The notes beneath the pieces were generated by a model. That model saw nothing but the letters and a program-made list of their open reading frames with translations, ran no database searches and had not been told where the DNA came from. Shown one piece after another: positions 9,145 through 18,429 of a DNA stretch of 64,000 bases (the first letter of the stretch is position 1; every line of letters begins with the position of its first letter). A program made the translations under genes and the position numbers. The stretch comes from Haloquadratum walsbyi J07HQW1. GTDB taxonomy: Archaea > Halobacteriota > Halobacteria > Halobacteriales > Haloferacaceae. The stretch is taken from NCBI GenBank assembly GCA_000415965.1, contig KE356560.1, positions 319,575 to 383,574 of the forward strand, read 5' to 3'.

Positions 9145-11069
9145 TGTAAATCCCTCCGCTCGAACCGAAGCACACCAACTGCGAGCGGACCAATAATCCA
9201 GCCAAGTAACACAATGGCTGCGATCCACTCGCTTAGATACCACGCACCCGTGACCTCTTGTGTTGTATCAACAAATCCGATGATCAGTGTTGAGAACGCA
9301 TTCCCTGGTGAGAGTCCAAACACGAACTGAATCGGCTCTGGAAGCCCTCCAGCCATTACATTCGCACTCAATACTACTCCGCGAAGGACATCTTCAATAA
9401 TATCCCATACGACTGCAAATAAAAATACCATCGCAAACCCAAGTCCAAGTGCCCGACGAGTTGTTGCAACAAGCGTCGAGGCTGCGACACCAATACCGAC
9501 CCAGGTGGCACTATATCCAGCAATGATCCCAATCAGCATTAACGCCCCGAGTAATTGAAATGACCCAAATGGGTATGCAACTAGCCCTGCCCCGACGATG
9601 ATTGCAATGAATGTTGCTATAATCAGCAATCCTGCGCGGGCAATGTATCGAGCAACGACAATTGTCCGACGACGCTGTGGTAATGATATCATGAGTAACA
9701 ACGATCCTGATTCAAAATCACCGACAATAGCATTGTATCCAAGTAACACCCCAACAACCGGTATAACCACGCGTAGTAGCCCACGAACAAAACTCCCAAA
9801 TCGTCCGGTCGTAAATGGTGGTTGCGATACAACTGGATAGAGATATGCAGATAACAGGATTACAATGACCGGTAGCACAAGCAAAATTTTCACACTTCGT
9901 TGATTAACCGTCTGTGACCAATCCTGTCGAACGACCTGTTGCCACTGTGATGTCATTCTGATGGGACCTCTGATTCTGATTCTGGTTCTTAGCTCCGATT
10001 TCGACTTCGACCCTGCGATTGATTCCTGCGATGGATTTGATTGTCGTTCCGACTGTGAACTCCGAGTGTTCGCTTTTTGATTACTGGAATTATTGCTGGC
10101 TTCCTGATCTGTGCCGTTAAAATCAGTATTAGTATGAGTCTCGGTGTTATGACGTTGACCGGTTTCTGTATACTCGATAAACATATCTTCGAGCGATGCT
10201 TCCTGTGTCCGGAAATTAACAACATCAATGCCCGCATCTCGAAGTCCGACAAGAATATCCATTTTTGCATCATTCGTGCACGTTGCCTCAATTGTTGAAT
10301 TATCTGGTGCAACCGCCGTTTCAACCCCCTCAATCCCCCGGATTGTCTCAAGCGCCCCGTTCTGCAGTGCATCAACCGTAATTTCGAGCTTTGTTCCGCC
10401 ACCAAGGGAGCTTCTGAGTCCTCCGATTGTGTCGACAGCAATCAATGTTCCATCTTGGAGGATCCCAACCCGGTCACAAACCGCTTCGACCTGCTCAAGC
10501 ACATGACTTGAAAAGAAGATTGTCGCACCGCGATTATTCTCTTCACGGATAATCGAACGCAGTTCTGCCACACCTGTTGGATCTAATCCTGCGGTTGGCT
10601 CATCAAGTAACAGAAGGTCCGGTTCGCCGGTCAGTGCCATTCCCAAGACGAGTCGCTGTTTCATACCTTTTGAGTACTCAGTTGCCATTCGCTCGGCGTC
10701 CTCGGTCAGACCAACCCGATCAAGCACACTCAACGGGTCAGCAGTATCATTAATTTGCTTTGCTTCAATCGCATATTCAATATGTTGTCGACCGGTAAGG
10801 TGGTCAATAACATCGTATCCCTCTGGTAGGACACCAATGCGTTCACGAGCCATCACACCCTCACGCTGACAATCATGATTGAAGACACTGATTGAGCCTG
10901 CTGATGGGTGTGTGAACCCCAGCATGAGATTCAGAAATGTCGATTTTCCTGCACCATTTGGTCCAAGGAATCCAAAGATCTCACCTGGTTCAACAGCGAG
11001 AGTGACGCGATCGAGTGCTGTTACTGTCCCATATCGTTTCGAGATATCTCTAGCGTCAATTGCTGACAT
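9141..11069 (-). CDS. ABC transporter: ATPase fused in frame to an ABC-2 permease
   Basis: Start chosen at MSAIDARDISKRYG, giving 642 residues. The N-terminal half is an ABC-2 type ATPase: Walker A GPNGAGKS at 36-43, signature YSKGMKQRL near 140, Walker B LLLLDEPTAGLDP near 160, then a DUF4162-like tail ending SLEDMFIEYTE. A hydrophilic Asn/Ser/Gln linker of about 55 residues follows. From residue 372 (MTSQWQQVVRQDWSQ) comes a complete ABC-2 permease with six helices. In most haloarchaea these are two genes. There is no stop between them here, so this is either a true fusion or two genes read from an internal ATG at 9956. The second permease gene overlaps its 3' end. Confidence 0.85.
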   Translation of the reverse strand: MSAIDARDISKRYGTVTALDRVTLAVEPGEIFGFLGPNGAGKSTFLNLMLGFTHPSAGSISVFNHDCQREGVMARERIGVLPEGYDVIDHLTGRQHIEYAIEAKQINDTADPLSVLDRVGLTEDAERMATEYSKGMKQRLVLGMALTGEPDLLLLDEPTAGLDPTGVAELRSIIREENNRGATIFFSSHVLEQVEAVCDRVGILQDGTLIAVDTIGGLRSSLGGGTKLEITVDALQNGALETIRGIEGVETAVAPDNSTIEATCTNDAKMDILVGLRDAGIDVVNFRTQEASLEDMFIEYTETGQRHNTETHTNTDFNGTDQEASNNSSNQKANTRSSQSERQSNPSQESIAGSKSKSELRTRIRIRGPIRMTSQWQQVVRQDWSQTVNQRSVKILLVLPVIVILLSAYLYPVVSQPPFTTGRFGSFVRGLLRVVIPVVGVLLGYNAIVGDFESGSLLLMISLPQRRRTIVVARYIARAGLLIIATFIAIIVGAGLVAYPFGSFQLLGALMLIGIIAGYSATWVGIGVAASTLVATTRRALGLGFAMVFLFAVVWDIIEDVLRGVVLSANVMAGGLPEPIQFVFGLSPGNAFSTLIIGFVDTTQEVTGAWYLSEWIAAIVLLGWIIGPLAVGVLRFERRDLQ

Positions 11070-11252
11070 ATAATAGATTTGTTGTGCAACCTTTCTGAAC
11101 ACTATCCCTGACTTCTCAGACTGAAAGACTCACCCACAACACATTCACTGAGCTTACCCGGGTGTTCAAATCACGTGGATATCGTGTATCATCGTCCGAA
11201 TGCGGTTTGCGTAAGCCCATACACTCTTCGCGATCGGAGTGAATAATTAGAT

Positions 11253-12023
11253 ATGAGTGACCTGACCGCTGGTTCATACGCACCACCACAGACATTATTC
11301 GTTGCCGGTGCAAGCGGTGATACCGGTCGTGCGGTTTTGCGGCTTGCTGAATCACGTATTCCGACTGTCCGGGCCCTTACCCGATCAGGAGAGAAGCGAT
11401 CGATGCTTCATCAAGCAGGTGCCGATGAGGTGGTCGTTGATAACTTACTTGACCCAGATGATCTTGGGAGTGCACTCGCAGATGTTGATGCAATTATCAG
11501 CACAGTTGGGTCAACGCTTGGTGATATTCGCTCTGCTGATCGGTTTGTTGACGGTGCCGGTACCCGTGCGCTCGTTGATGCGGCTCTTTCTGCTGGTGTT
11601 GATACGTTTTGTATGGAGTCAGCAATCGGTGTTGGTGATGACTCATCAAATCCCCTTGCAACGGTATTTAATACTATTATTGGTCCGATCCAGGCTGCCA
11701 AAGCTGACGCCGAAGCTGCGATCCGGGACGCGTCATTCCGACATGTAATCCTCCGACCTGGTGTATTGACTGATGGACCGCGAACCGATATCGCCACGAT
11801 TGCCGAAACAGAATCAGACATACATCTGTGGGGAACGATCTCGCGGGCTGACGTCGCCAGAGTACTCCTCGCAGCGCTCGTTACCCCTGCTGCGCAGAAT
11901 AACACATTTGAAACTATTTCAGTACCACGACCGATGGCAGATGTCTCCAATACGACATGGGAGTTTCCGACCGGTGCTCACAACACAGAGAAGATCCCGA
12001 TATCAGTTGCTCATAAATCATAA
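11253..12023 (+). CDS. NAD(P)-binding oxidoreductase, NmrA-like atypical SDR
   Basis: The 256-residue product carries a Rossmann fold with the dinucleotide motif VAGASGDTGRAVLRL near residue 16. The pattern RALTRSGEKRSMLHQAGADEVVVDNLLDPDDLGSALADVDAIISTVG is typical of NmrA-like and atypical short-chain dehydrogenase proteins. The RPGVLTDGP segment is also conserved in that group. The classical YxxxK pair is not evident, so it may bind NAD(P) as a sensor or reductase. It is divergent from the ABC transporter genes and monocistronic. Confidence 0.8.
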   Translation: MSDLTAGSYAPPQTLFVAGASGDTGRAVLRLAESRIPTVRALTRSGEKRSMLHQAGADEVVVDNLLDPDDLGSALADVDAIISTVGSTLGDIRSADRFVDGAGTRALVDAALSAGVDTFCMESAIGVGDDSSNPLATVFNTIIGPIQAAKADAEAAIRDASFRHVILRPGVLTDGPRTDIATIAETESDIHLWGTISRADVARVLLAALVTPAAQNNTFETISVPRPMADVSNTTWEFPTGAHNTEKIPISVAHKS

Positions 12024-12579
12024 TTTATCGATATTTCTCGCGTCAATTCATGATGACCCTTCGGATGGAGATTTTACTCGTGGTCAACGCTTGAATCCAC
12101 TTGCCCCTGTGTTTGTGCTCGAGTCTAAAGAACACAGCGAGAGTTCCACGGGTCACCCGACCCGTGGGTGAATCGCAACATTTCCGGCACAAACCGTCGT
12201 TTCAAGCGTTTACACCCCGTCTGGTGAAGTGGAACTCACCGTTACCGACCTCGACCTCGCAAAATCCGACTGAGAGAAACTCGGTGAACCAGGTGGTGTC
12301 GAGCCGACCTCCACAGACACAGTTCCTCCGGTCCGATAGAAGACCTCTATCGGTATCGGGGGAGGATTCACGAGCGTGCTTGGGTTCGGGTGTAACTGGT
12401 TCCACACAAGCCTCACGACGAGTACGGAAGAAATTGAAGCTCGGTGCCGTCACACTCCACGATCATCGTGGACGTGACCAGAAACGAACGCCACAGCTTA
12501 CCCGACCCGTGGTAGTTTCCGTCTGCTCATATCTTCTCAACGGTACCGAAAATCGGATTTGACAGAGGCTCTTATTAAT
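12024..12579. other. Spacer holding a palindrome-bounded element
   Basis: The region contains the 12146-12512 element described separately, plus short flanks. No intact gene is present; the 83-residue minus-strand frame at 12202-12453 looks like the degenerate tail of a transposon gene. Confidence 0.45.
12146..12512 (-). mobile_element. Palindrome-bounded IS200/IS605-like remnant (non-autonomous)
   Basis: A 22-base palindrome with a 9-bp stem (CCACGGGTC, loop ACCC, GACCCGTGG) sits at 12146-12167. A direct, not inverted, copy with three mismatches lies at 12491-12512. Direct subterminal hairpins are the hallmark of IS200/IS605 ends. The 320 bp between has no transposase. Its longest minus-strand frame (12202-12453) is Arg/Gly/Thr-rich with a CVCGG motif, like the variable tail of haloarchaeal TnpB-type genes. 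I read this as a MITE-like derivative (the PATE elements known from Haloquadratum are of this type). Exact ends are uncertain. Confidence 0.5.
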
Positions 12580-13392
12580 TCATGATTGAGTATCGGTACT
12601 CTCAGTGAGTGCACACCCGCAGTGACGACAGTATTGATCAGCGATAACAACAATCTCATTACACCGTGGGCACTCAGTTCGTTCTGCTGCATTTATATTT
12701 CTATTCGGTGCTCGCAACGGACTTGCGAGCCAGGGAACCAGCACAAACCCAACGAGTACGGCAACCACCGTGACCCATCGACCTGCGACTGTCTGTGGGA
12801 CGATATCACCAAAGCCGACCGTTGAGACAGCAATAACAGTATAGTAGAATGCATCACCGAAGTTCTCAATCGCTGGGTTCGTGGGAGCCTCAACAGCGTA
12901 AATGAATCCAGTTGCAACAACAAATATCAATAGAATCGTTGTCGACACTTCCAATCGCCGGACGGTCCGTATTTCAATTGACTTACCGAATATCTGTTGT
13001 TCATTCATAATCAATCGGAGAAATCGGAACACACGAAGGATATGAAACCCCCGGAGGAATCCAATATCAGGTCCGAAAATAACGAATACTGGAATCACTG
13101 CGACAAGATCGACAATCGTGTATGGATCCGTCATCTCTGCTTTTGGATCCGATGCGGAGGTTACTCTCACGATATACTCGATAAGAAACACAATCCCAAG
13201 ACCAACCTCTATGACACGAATGAGTGTCGTATATGGCGTCGAAATGGCGTATGTTGAGATGATATACAGACCGATAAACACGATATTCAGCACGTATAAT
13301 GACGCATTTGTTGCTCGTCCTGCTGTTGTCTCACGGTCTCGAAGAAGAAAGCCGACTTTGTTAAGTAGTCCAGATCTACTGAGTGGTGTCAT
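12580..13392 (-). CDS. Voltage-gated-type potassium channel with C-terminal zinc ribbon
   Basis: The 270-residue protein has six predicted membrane helices and a pore loop with the K+ selectivity sequence TVGFGD near residues 187-192. An S4-like helix (FLRGFHILRVFRFLRLI, about 110-127) carries regularly spaced Arg. The C-terminus is cytoplasmic and ends in a small zinc ribbon, CPRCNEIVVIADQYCRHCGC. It should conduct K+ in the cytoplasmic membrane, important in a salt-in organism. The ATG overlaps the stop of the lipoprotein gene upstream by 4 bp, so the two form a two-gene operon. Zinc binding might tune gating, which is inference. Confidence 0.88.
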   Translation of the reverse strand: MTPLSRSGLLNKVGFLLRDRETTAGRATNASLYVLNIVFIGLYIISTYAISTPYTTLIRVIEVGLGIVFLIEYIVRVTSASDPKAEMTDPYTIVDLVAVIPVFVIFGPDIGFLRGFHILRVFRFLRLIMNEQQIFGKSIEIRTVRRLEVSTTILLIFVVATGFIYAVEAPTNPAIENFGDAFYYTVIAVSTVGFGDIVPQTVAGRWVTVVAVLVGFVLVPWLASPLRAPNRNINAAERTECPRCNEIVVIADQYCRHCGCALTESTDTQS

Positions 13393-13820
13393 GTCTGCTC
13401 ATCTGGACAGGTAACCGCGACATTCACGGCATAACTATCGGTATTTCGGATATCTCGAGCATCATCGCTCACTTGATGTGTCACTGTCTCTCCTGCATTA
13501 AGCGTTCCTGAGACGGTGGATCGTCCAGTCCGAGCGTCAATCCCCAATGAGGTTCCCTGTTCAAAGATAACCTGCAATTCATACCTGAGTGGCTTCGAGC
13601 CCTGATTTTCCACGTGGAATTCAACAACCGGACGTGTCCCACCACCGACTGTCGCTGCTATTTCTCTAATCCGTAATCCGTCCGCACACGGCGGCTCATC
13701 GGGAACCGCAACCTGTCGCTCACTTGCCTCAGATGCCGTTGTCATGCATCCTGTGAGGACGCTTCCAGCACTGATCACGCACATCCGAAGCATATCCCGC
13801 TTCGTCAACTCACCTGTCAT
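13389..13820 (-). CDS. Small secreted lipoprotein, function unknown
   Basis: The 143-residue product has a signal peptide with a lipobox (LTGC, Cys at residue 25) after a KRDMLR n-region, so it is likely lipid-anchored on the outer face. The mature part looks like an immunoglobulin-like beta domain: VVEFHVENQGSKPLRYELQVIFEQG, then LNAGETVTHQVSDDAR, resembling FxLYD-type domains of halophile lipoproteins. Its stop overlaps the start of the potassium channel, suggesting co-expression. Whether it acts on the channel is unknown. Confidence 0.7.
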   Translation of the reverse strand: MTGELTKRDMLRMCVISAGSVLTGCMTTASEASERQVAVPDEPPCADGLRIREIAATVGGGTRPVVEFHVENQGSKPLRYELQVIFEQGTSLGIDARTGRSTVSGTLNAGETVTHQVSDDARDIRNTDSYAVNVAVTCPDEQT

Positions 13821-13992
13821 TACCTCACACTGTGAGTGACGACGGTATGAATCTGTATCAATTTACAGTCACAGAGTCAATGTATGCTCACTACCGCTCC
13901 GCAAGCGTGGCAAGTATGATTACGAACGATTGATAAGAAAATTCACCGATCAAACTACGTGTATGGGTATGTCTATGGATGACCGACACGTC

Positions 13993-14493
13993 TTAGCGTA
14001 TCGCGTCAAGACTGGTTGTGAGTTGGTCACGCGTTGCGAGTCCAGTCTGAAATCGGTTGACAAGCTCTGATTGATGCTCGGAGCATGCAAGAATTGCAAC
14101 CCCACCATTTCCAATCGGGATAACTGGATGATTGGGCGTGCGTGGGGCGAGTTGGCAACTTGGACAATTAACGCCTCCAGCAGGCAGATACTCAACGACC
14201 TGGGCAGCCTCATCACTCGTCAACCCGCAAATTGATGCGAACTCTTCGCGATGTTCTGAACAACCGACAATCGGAATCGTGAGCGCATCCAATAATAAAA
14301 ATGCGGTTGTTTCACGCGTTGCCTCACGAAGCGCAGATTGACACTCGACACAGCCAATTGCAGGCTCACCGGTGGGATACCCATCCTCATCTGTCGGCTG
14401 TTGAGACTCAAATTCCGGTATTGGCGATTGAATCGGATCTGAGATATGAGATTTGTCCTTTTCCTCCTCACTGTTTCCGTCATCATCGCTCAT
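13993..14493 (-). CDS. Haloarchaeal protein with two Cys-pair zinc-binding modules
   Basis: The 166-residue product starts with a 45-residue acidic tail (MSDDDGNSEEEKDKSH). Two similar halves follow. Each has a CxxC pair (CVEC near 47, CPSC near 109) and, about 30 residues later, a CSEH motif (VGCSEHREEF and LACSEHQSEL). The pattern suggests two zinc-binding knuckles formed by internal duplication. I do not recognise a named family. No membrane segment. It is monocistronic. Confidence 0.6.
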   Translation of the reverse strand: MSDDDGNSEEEKDKSHISDPIQSPIPEFESQQPTDEDGYPTGEPAIGCVECQSALREATRETTAFLLLDALTIPIVGCSEHREEFASICGLTSDEAAQVVEYLPAGGVNCPSCQLAPRTPNHPVIPIGNGGVAILACSEHQSELVNRFQTGLATRDQLTTSLDAIR

Positions 14494-15002
14494 TGTTTCC
14501 TCGTGAGTGCTAGTGCTTGTGTCAACGATGCGTTCATAATTACTCTGCTTGCTAGTTGTGTCATTTGTTAACAGTATTTTCGTTTTTGATGATTGCTGTT
14601 ACACTCATTAGATTCGATATCGTCAAAACCACACCTTTCAGTGGTGGTAGTCATATCAGTGTCAGCACCACTATTATGCCACCCGATTAGCTGATTATTA
14701 GATCGTCTGATACTGGTGAGTTCAAGATATCTCTTCCCATCAATATGATTACTGACCGTGTCAGTGTTGATCACAGGTTTCGGTGGATATACTTGCTGTC
14801 CATTTTCGCTGTTTTCACTGAGATTGACACCGTCTTGACTTACTTTCACAGTTGATGATGGTGTCTCTCTTATATCCATTCGATACGTTTTCTTGTATCG
14901 CCATACACCTAAATAGTCCGGCACGGTCTACACGATACAATAACTATACTCACAACTAGTCGAGGCGTTATTTACCGTTGACTTCCATTCATTGATATAG
15001 CC
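14494..15002. other. Spacer with one doubtful open frame
   Basis: Only the 118-codon minus-strand frame described next is of note. The stretch just before the endonuclease III gene is AT-rich and probably contains its promoter. Confidence 0.4.
14568..14924 (-). CDS. Doubtful open frame, possibly a hypothetical protein
   Basis: A 118-codon frame, hydrophilic and rich in Ser, Asn and Thr. It contains the plausible segment DGVNLSENSENGQQVYPPKPVI but ends in a basic Lys/Arg tail that is unusual for haloarchaea. No domain is recognised. It could be a decayed gene or chance. Confidence 0.25.
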   Translation of the reverse strand: MPDYLGVWRYKKTYRMDIRETPSSTVKVSQDGVNLSENSENGQQVYPPKPVINTDTVSNHIDGKRYLELTSIRRSNNQLIGWHNSGADTDMTTTTERCGFDDIESNECNSNHQKRKYC

Positions 15003-15680
15003 ATGAGTCTCGATATTGATATTCGCGAATTGCACCGTGATCTTGTCTCTCTGCATGAACGCCCAGACCCAACACATACCACAGATGGTGTTCGACAACT
15101 TCTCGGAACAATCCTTTCACAAAATGTCGCTGATACACAAACTGCCCGTGCGACACATGCACTCTTTGATGCGTATCCAGATTACCGAGCAATGGAGACC
15201 GCACCGCATGAAGAACTCGCAGATGTTATTGAGGTCGCGGGATTGAAAAATCAAAAAGCCGCTCGAATTCAGCGTGCGCTGACAGCGATTCGTGAGGAAA
15301 CAGACGGTGAATATACACTTGGGTTTCTCGCTGATCAACCAACTGATACAGCCCAGTCGTGGCTTACTGATATCAAAGGTATTGGTCCAAAAACAGCAAG
15401 CGTCGTATTGAATTTTCACTTTGAGAAGCCGACGTTCGCCGTTGATACGCACGTTGAACGACTCGCCAAACGATTTGGGCTTCTTGATTCAACTGCATCA
15501 AATGAACGCGCACACGCTGAATTGAATGAGCATGTTCCTGATGATCTTAAATACTCCTTACACGTGTTGATGATTACTCATGGTCGTGAGTATTGTACCG
15601 CTCAGAGCCCCGACTGTGCAAACCCCGTGTGTGAAATCTATTGCTCGTGCCCAGCGTGTGATTCCCTAAATATATCTTGA
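15003..15680 (+). CDS. nth: Endonuclease III-type DNA glycosylase
   Basis: The 225-residue product is an HhH-GPD glycosylase of the Nth family, which removes oxidised pyrimidines from DNA and nicks the abasic site. The helix-hairpin-helix is IKGIGPKTA with the catalytic Lys at 130. The catalytic Asp is D148 in FAVDTHVERL. The early ILSQNVADTQTARA helix is also typical. A Cys cluster near the C-terminus (C-x6-C-x4-C-x3-C, with two further Cys) fits a 4Fe-4S site, although the spacing differs from the C-x6-C-x2-C-x5-C of E. coli. It is monocistronic. Confidence 0.9.
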   Translation: MSLDIDIRELHRDLVSLHERPDPTHTTDGVRQLLGTILSQNVADTQTARATHALFDAYPDYRAMETAPHEELADVIEVAGLKNQKAARIQRALTAIREETDGEYTLGFLADQPTDTAQSWLTDIKGIGPKTASVVLNFHFEKPTFAVDTHVERLAKRFGLLDSTASNERAHAELNEHVPDDLKYSLHVLMITHGREYCTAQSPDCANPVCEIYCSCPACDSLNIS

Positions 15681-15957
15681 ATCTGTCTTTATGATCTTCG
15701 AAGAAATCGCTCGCAATAATAATCACATGTATATCATGGATTTGTAGCCTGTTGATTATCTATTTCACATATCACGATCTGACTGACAATACCGACTCAA
15801 CGCTATCTCTTCTGTTGCTTCTACCAATAAAGCGTCACAGATGTCTGAGCAGGGAGTGAACCGAACCTGACCTGCCCTCGGGTCCAGCTCCGAGTCAAGC
15901 TCATGTCCAGGCGGTCAAGACGACTGCTGGGGGGCTCACTCGCTGAAAATGACGAGT

Positions 15958-16704
15958 TCACCCTGCTGAGTGTAATCGGTCGGCGAGTATTTCAATTCCC
16001 TCAAACAGTGCTGGACTTGGTTGATTTAACAGATCATCATCAAGAACATGAACCGATGCATCAACATCCCATCCTCTTTCATGAAATGTCTCCGCGTTCG
16101 TATGTGTTCCATGACCACAATGATGAAGTACGACATGATCAGGAGTCGCCGCCTCAACCTCTGTTCGTGTGACCTCACGAGAGCGTTCACCGGGATCGCA
16201 AAACGGGTGATGCCCACCAGCAGCAGCAATTGCCTCTGGTACCCAATTACCAGCTGCCATCGGTGGATCTGCCCATTCTTCGGCATAAACGGTCACTGTT
16301 GGATTCCCCGCGACACGGTGACGAACAGTTCTCAATCGCTCGCGTGCATCTGTTGCCAGTGTCGCCCCAGCTTTCGGTCGATCGACTGCCTCAGCGAGTA
16401 TCTCAAACGAGTCGATGACTTCATCAAGGGTATGAGGATCAAGATGACAGACGGTGTAGCCACGATCACGAAGTTCATCACGGATCGATGCCTGAAGCGT
16501 ATCAGCAGTGCATACAATGTCGGGGTTGAGCGTTTTGAGACGGTCATAATCAGGGGTTAGCCATCCACCAATCACAGGACGGTCAATAGAACAATGCGCA
16601 GTAACCCCGACAAGCGTGTCACCTGCTCCCATGCTCGAAAGAATTGCGCTCGCGCTGGGAGCAGCAGCAACAACGCGTGGTGTTGTCTCGGACAGTGAGG
16701 GCAT
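15958..16704 (-). CDS. BtuF-like cobalamin/metal-chelate binding protein without signal peptide
   Basis: The 248-residue product belongs to the helical-backbone substrate-binding family used for cobalamin and siderophores. Family features are the opening RVVAAAPSASAILSSMGAGDTLVGVTAHC, the DIVCTADTLQASIRDELRDRG lobe boundary and NWVPEAIAAAGGHHPF in the second lobe. It has no signal peptide or lipobox, so it may be cytoplasmic, as with other stand-alone haloarchaeal members. No BtuC or BtuD gene lies nearby. The ligand is therefore unproven. Confidence 0.75.
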   Translation of the reverse strand: MPSLSETTPRVVAAAPSASAILSSMGAGDTLVGVTAHCSIDRPVIGGWLTPDYDRLKTLNPDIVCTADTLQASIRDELRDRGYTVCHLDPHTLDEVIDSFEILAEAVDRPKAGATLATDARERLRTVRHRVAGNPTVTVYAEEWADPPMAAGNWVPEAIAAAGGHHPFCDPGERSREVTRTEVEAATPDHVVLHHCGHGTHTNAETFHERGWDVDASVHVLDDDLLNQPSPALFEGIEILADRLHSAG

Positions 16705-16954
16705 GTACGATACTGTATATCGTCATATATGACTTGTATGGAATCGTATTCCGAACTATTTTTATCAGTTGACTCAATTACTTCGGTACGAACTGCTTTG
16801 GGTCTCTCGTCATTTTGGGTGTCTGCGGTCGTTCACTCAGTCATTCGCACGATAGTGTATCATTCGGATATCTGTCGATTCCAAACCGTGTACTCAGATT
16901 CAGACATCAAAATATAGATCATGCCACGAACTCAAAGCATTCGTCTCTATACCG

Positions 16955-18073
16955 ATGAGCGAGAAAATTACGCACACTCGCGAAAATGCGAGCACGAGAG
17001 CCGAGTCGAACAATGAATCAAACGTAACTATGGGTACAAATACTGATACTGATACTATCCACGACCGCATCCGAACTGACGGTGGGACCGTTGGACAGCG
17101 ATGGGTTCGCCCTGGAACCGAAGAGTCCGAAGAGGAGTCCGTGTCTGAGTCAGAAGAGGAAACAACGAGTGAAAGTCTCGTCTGCCCAGAATGTAGCGGC
17201 AATGTCATTGCTGATGATGAACATGGAGAGACCATTTGTGATGACTGTGGTCTCGTGATTACAGAGGATTCTGTTGATCGTGGTCCTGAATGGCGTGCGT
17301 TTGATGCAAAAGAAAAAGACCAGAAGTCCCGGGTCGGAGCTCCGACGACAAATACGATGCATGATAAAGGGCTTTCAACAAATATCGATTGGCGAGATCG
17401 TGACGCCTATGGTAACTCTTTATCATCGAACCAGCGACAGAAGATGCAACGACTCCGAAAATGGAACGAACGGTTCCGGACACGGGACTCAAAGGAGCGA
17501 AATCTCAAACAAGCACTTGGTGAGGTCGACCGGATGGCTTCTGCACTTGGGCTTCCTGAAAATGTTCGTGAAACAGCTTCTGTGATCTATCGTCGCGCGC
17601 TTGATGAAGATCTCTTGCCCGGACGATCAATTGAGGGTGTTTCGACATCATGTGTATATGCGGCCGCACGAATGGCTGGCGTGCCTCGATCGCTTGATGA
17701 GATCGCGGAAGTCTCACGAGTCCCTAAAAGTGAGGTCGCACGGACGTACCGATATATTGCTCGGGAACTCTCATTAGAGGTAAAACCCGCAGACCCAGAG
17801 CAGTACGTTCCTCGGTTTGCCTCTGAGCTTGGGCTTTCAGATGAATCAACACTTCGTGCGCGTCAACTCCTACAGAATGCAAAGGAAAAGGGCGTCCACT
17901 CTGGAAAGTCCCCGGTGGGACTTGCTGCTGCAGCAGTGTATGCGGCAGCGTTATTAACGAATGAAAAAACAACACAGGCAGCAGTGAGTGAAGTAGCAGA
18001 CATCTCTGAAGTCACAATCCGAAACCGGTATCATGAGCTTCTTGAGGCAAAGGATGCGGTCGGAGCAACCTAA
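16955..18073 (+). CDS. tfb: Transcription initiation factor TFB
   Basis: The 372-residue protein is an archaeal TFIIB homologue that binds TBP-DNA and recruits RNA polymerase. After an acidic, low-complexity N-terminal extension of about 70 residues comes the zinc ribbon, with Cys at 77, 80, 95 and 98. The B-finger region follows (GPEWRAFDAKEKDQKSRVGAPTT) and then two cyclin-like repeats (about 175-270 and 272-365). The second repeat has the BRE-contacting helix ISEVTIRNRYHEL. Haloarchaea carry several TFBs. The extension contains a short TDTDT tract from a hexanucleotide repeat. An ATG further in is possible if the extension is untranslated. Confidence 0.95.
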   Translation: MSEKITHTRENASTRAESNNESNVTMGTNTDTDTIHDRIRTDGGTVGQRWVRPGTEESEEESVSESEEETTSESLVCPECSGNVIADDEHGETICDDCGLVITEDSVDRGPEWRAFDAKEKDQKSRVGAPTTNTMHDKGLSTNIDWRDRDAYGNSLSSNQRQKMQRLRKWNERFRTRDSKERNLKQALGEVDRMASALGLPENVRETASVIYRRALDEDLLPGRSIEGVSTSCVYAAARMAGVPRSLDEIAEVSRVPKSEVARTYRYIARELSLEVKPADPEQYVPRFASELGLSDESTLRARQLLQNAKEKGVHSGKSPVGLAAAAVYAAALLTNEKTTQAAVSEVADISEVTIRNRYHELLEAKDAVGAT

Positions 18074-18285
18074 GTTACTTTCGCCATGCAGATCCAATTG
18101 AAATAAGATTCAATATATACGTTAGCCAAGCGCAGGCGCTCAACTCCCGTCAGGATCGACCATAGAAAGTAGCCACGAAGAGACGCGTTGTCCTCATCAT
18201 GCACTGTGCACGCTTAGTGGATGGCTCACATAAGCGTTTTATTTGAAAATAGTTAGCGAAAATATTAGATATGCGTTTCGACCTG

Positions 18286-18322
18286 TGAGCTTCGGCTCAT
18301 TTGCCGTTTCAATCGAAACGGC
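18286..18322. other. Two tandem hairpins (UUCG-type and 8-bp stem)
   Basis: TGAGC-TTCG-GCTCA is followed after three bases by GCCGTTTC-AATC-GAAACGGC, a perfect 8-bp stem, and then TTGTT. They may end the TFB transcript or be a remnant of an element end. Position 213 bases past the TFB stop makes a terminator possible but not certain. Confidence 0.4.
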
Positions 18323-18391
18323 TTGTTCCCCGTGAAATTCTCAGTTACCAGTATGTCATTGAATCTATACTGTGTCGTACCAGTACCAATC

Positions 18392-18400
18392 TCTTATAGA
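18392..18400 (+). promoter_or_regulatory. TATA-box candidate for aroD
   Basis: TCTTATAGA lies about 30 bases before the aroD ATG, suggesting a near-leaderless transcript. Confidence 0.35.
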
Positions 18401-18429
18401 CACGAGTATACACATGTATAAGAGGCACG

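Larger units (their letters stand above)
18074..18429. other. Spacer between TFB and aroD with two tandem hairpins
   Basis: Contains the hairpins listed at 18286-18322 and, near its right end, a TATA-like box for aroD. No coding frame is supported. Confidence 0.5.
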
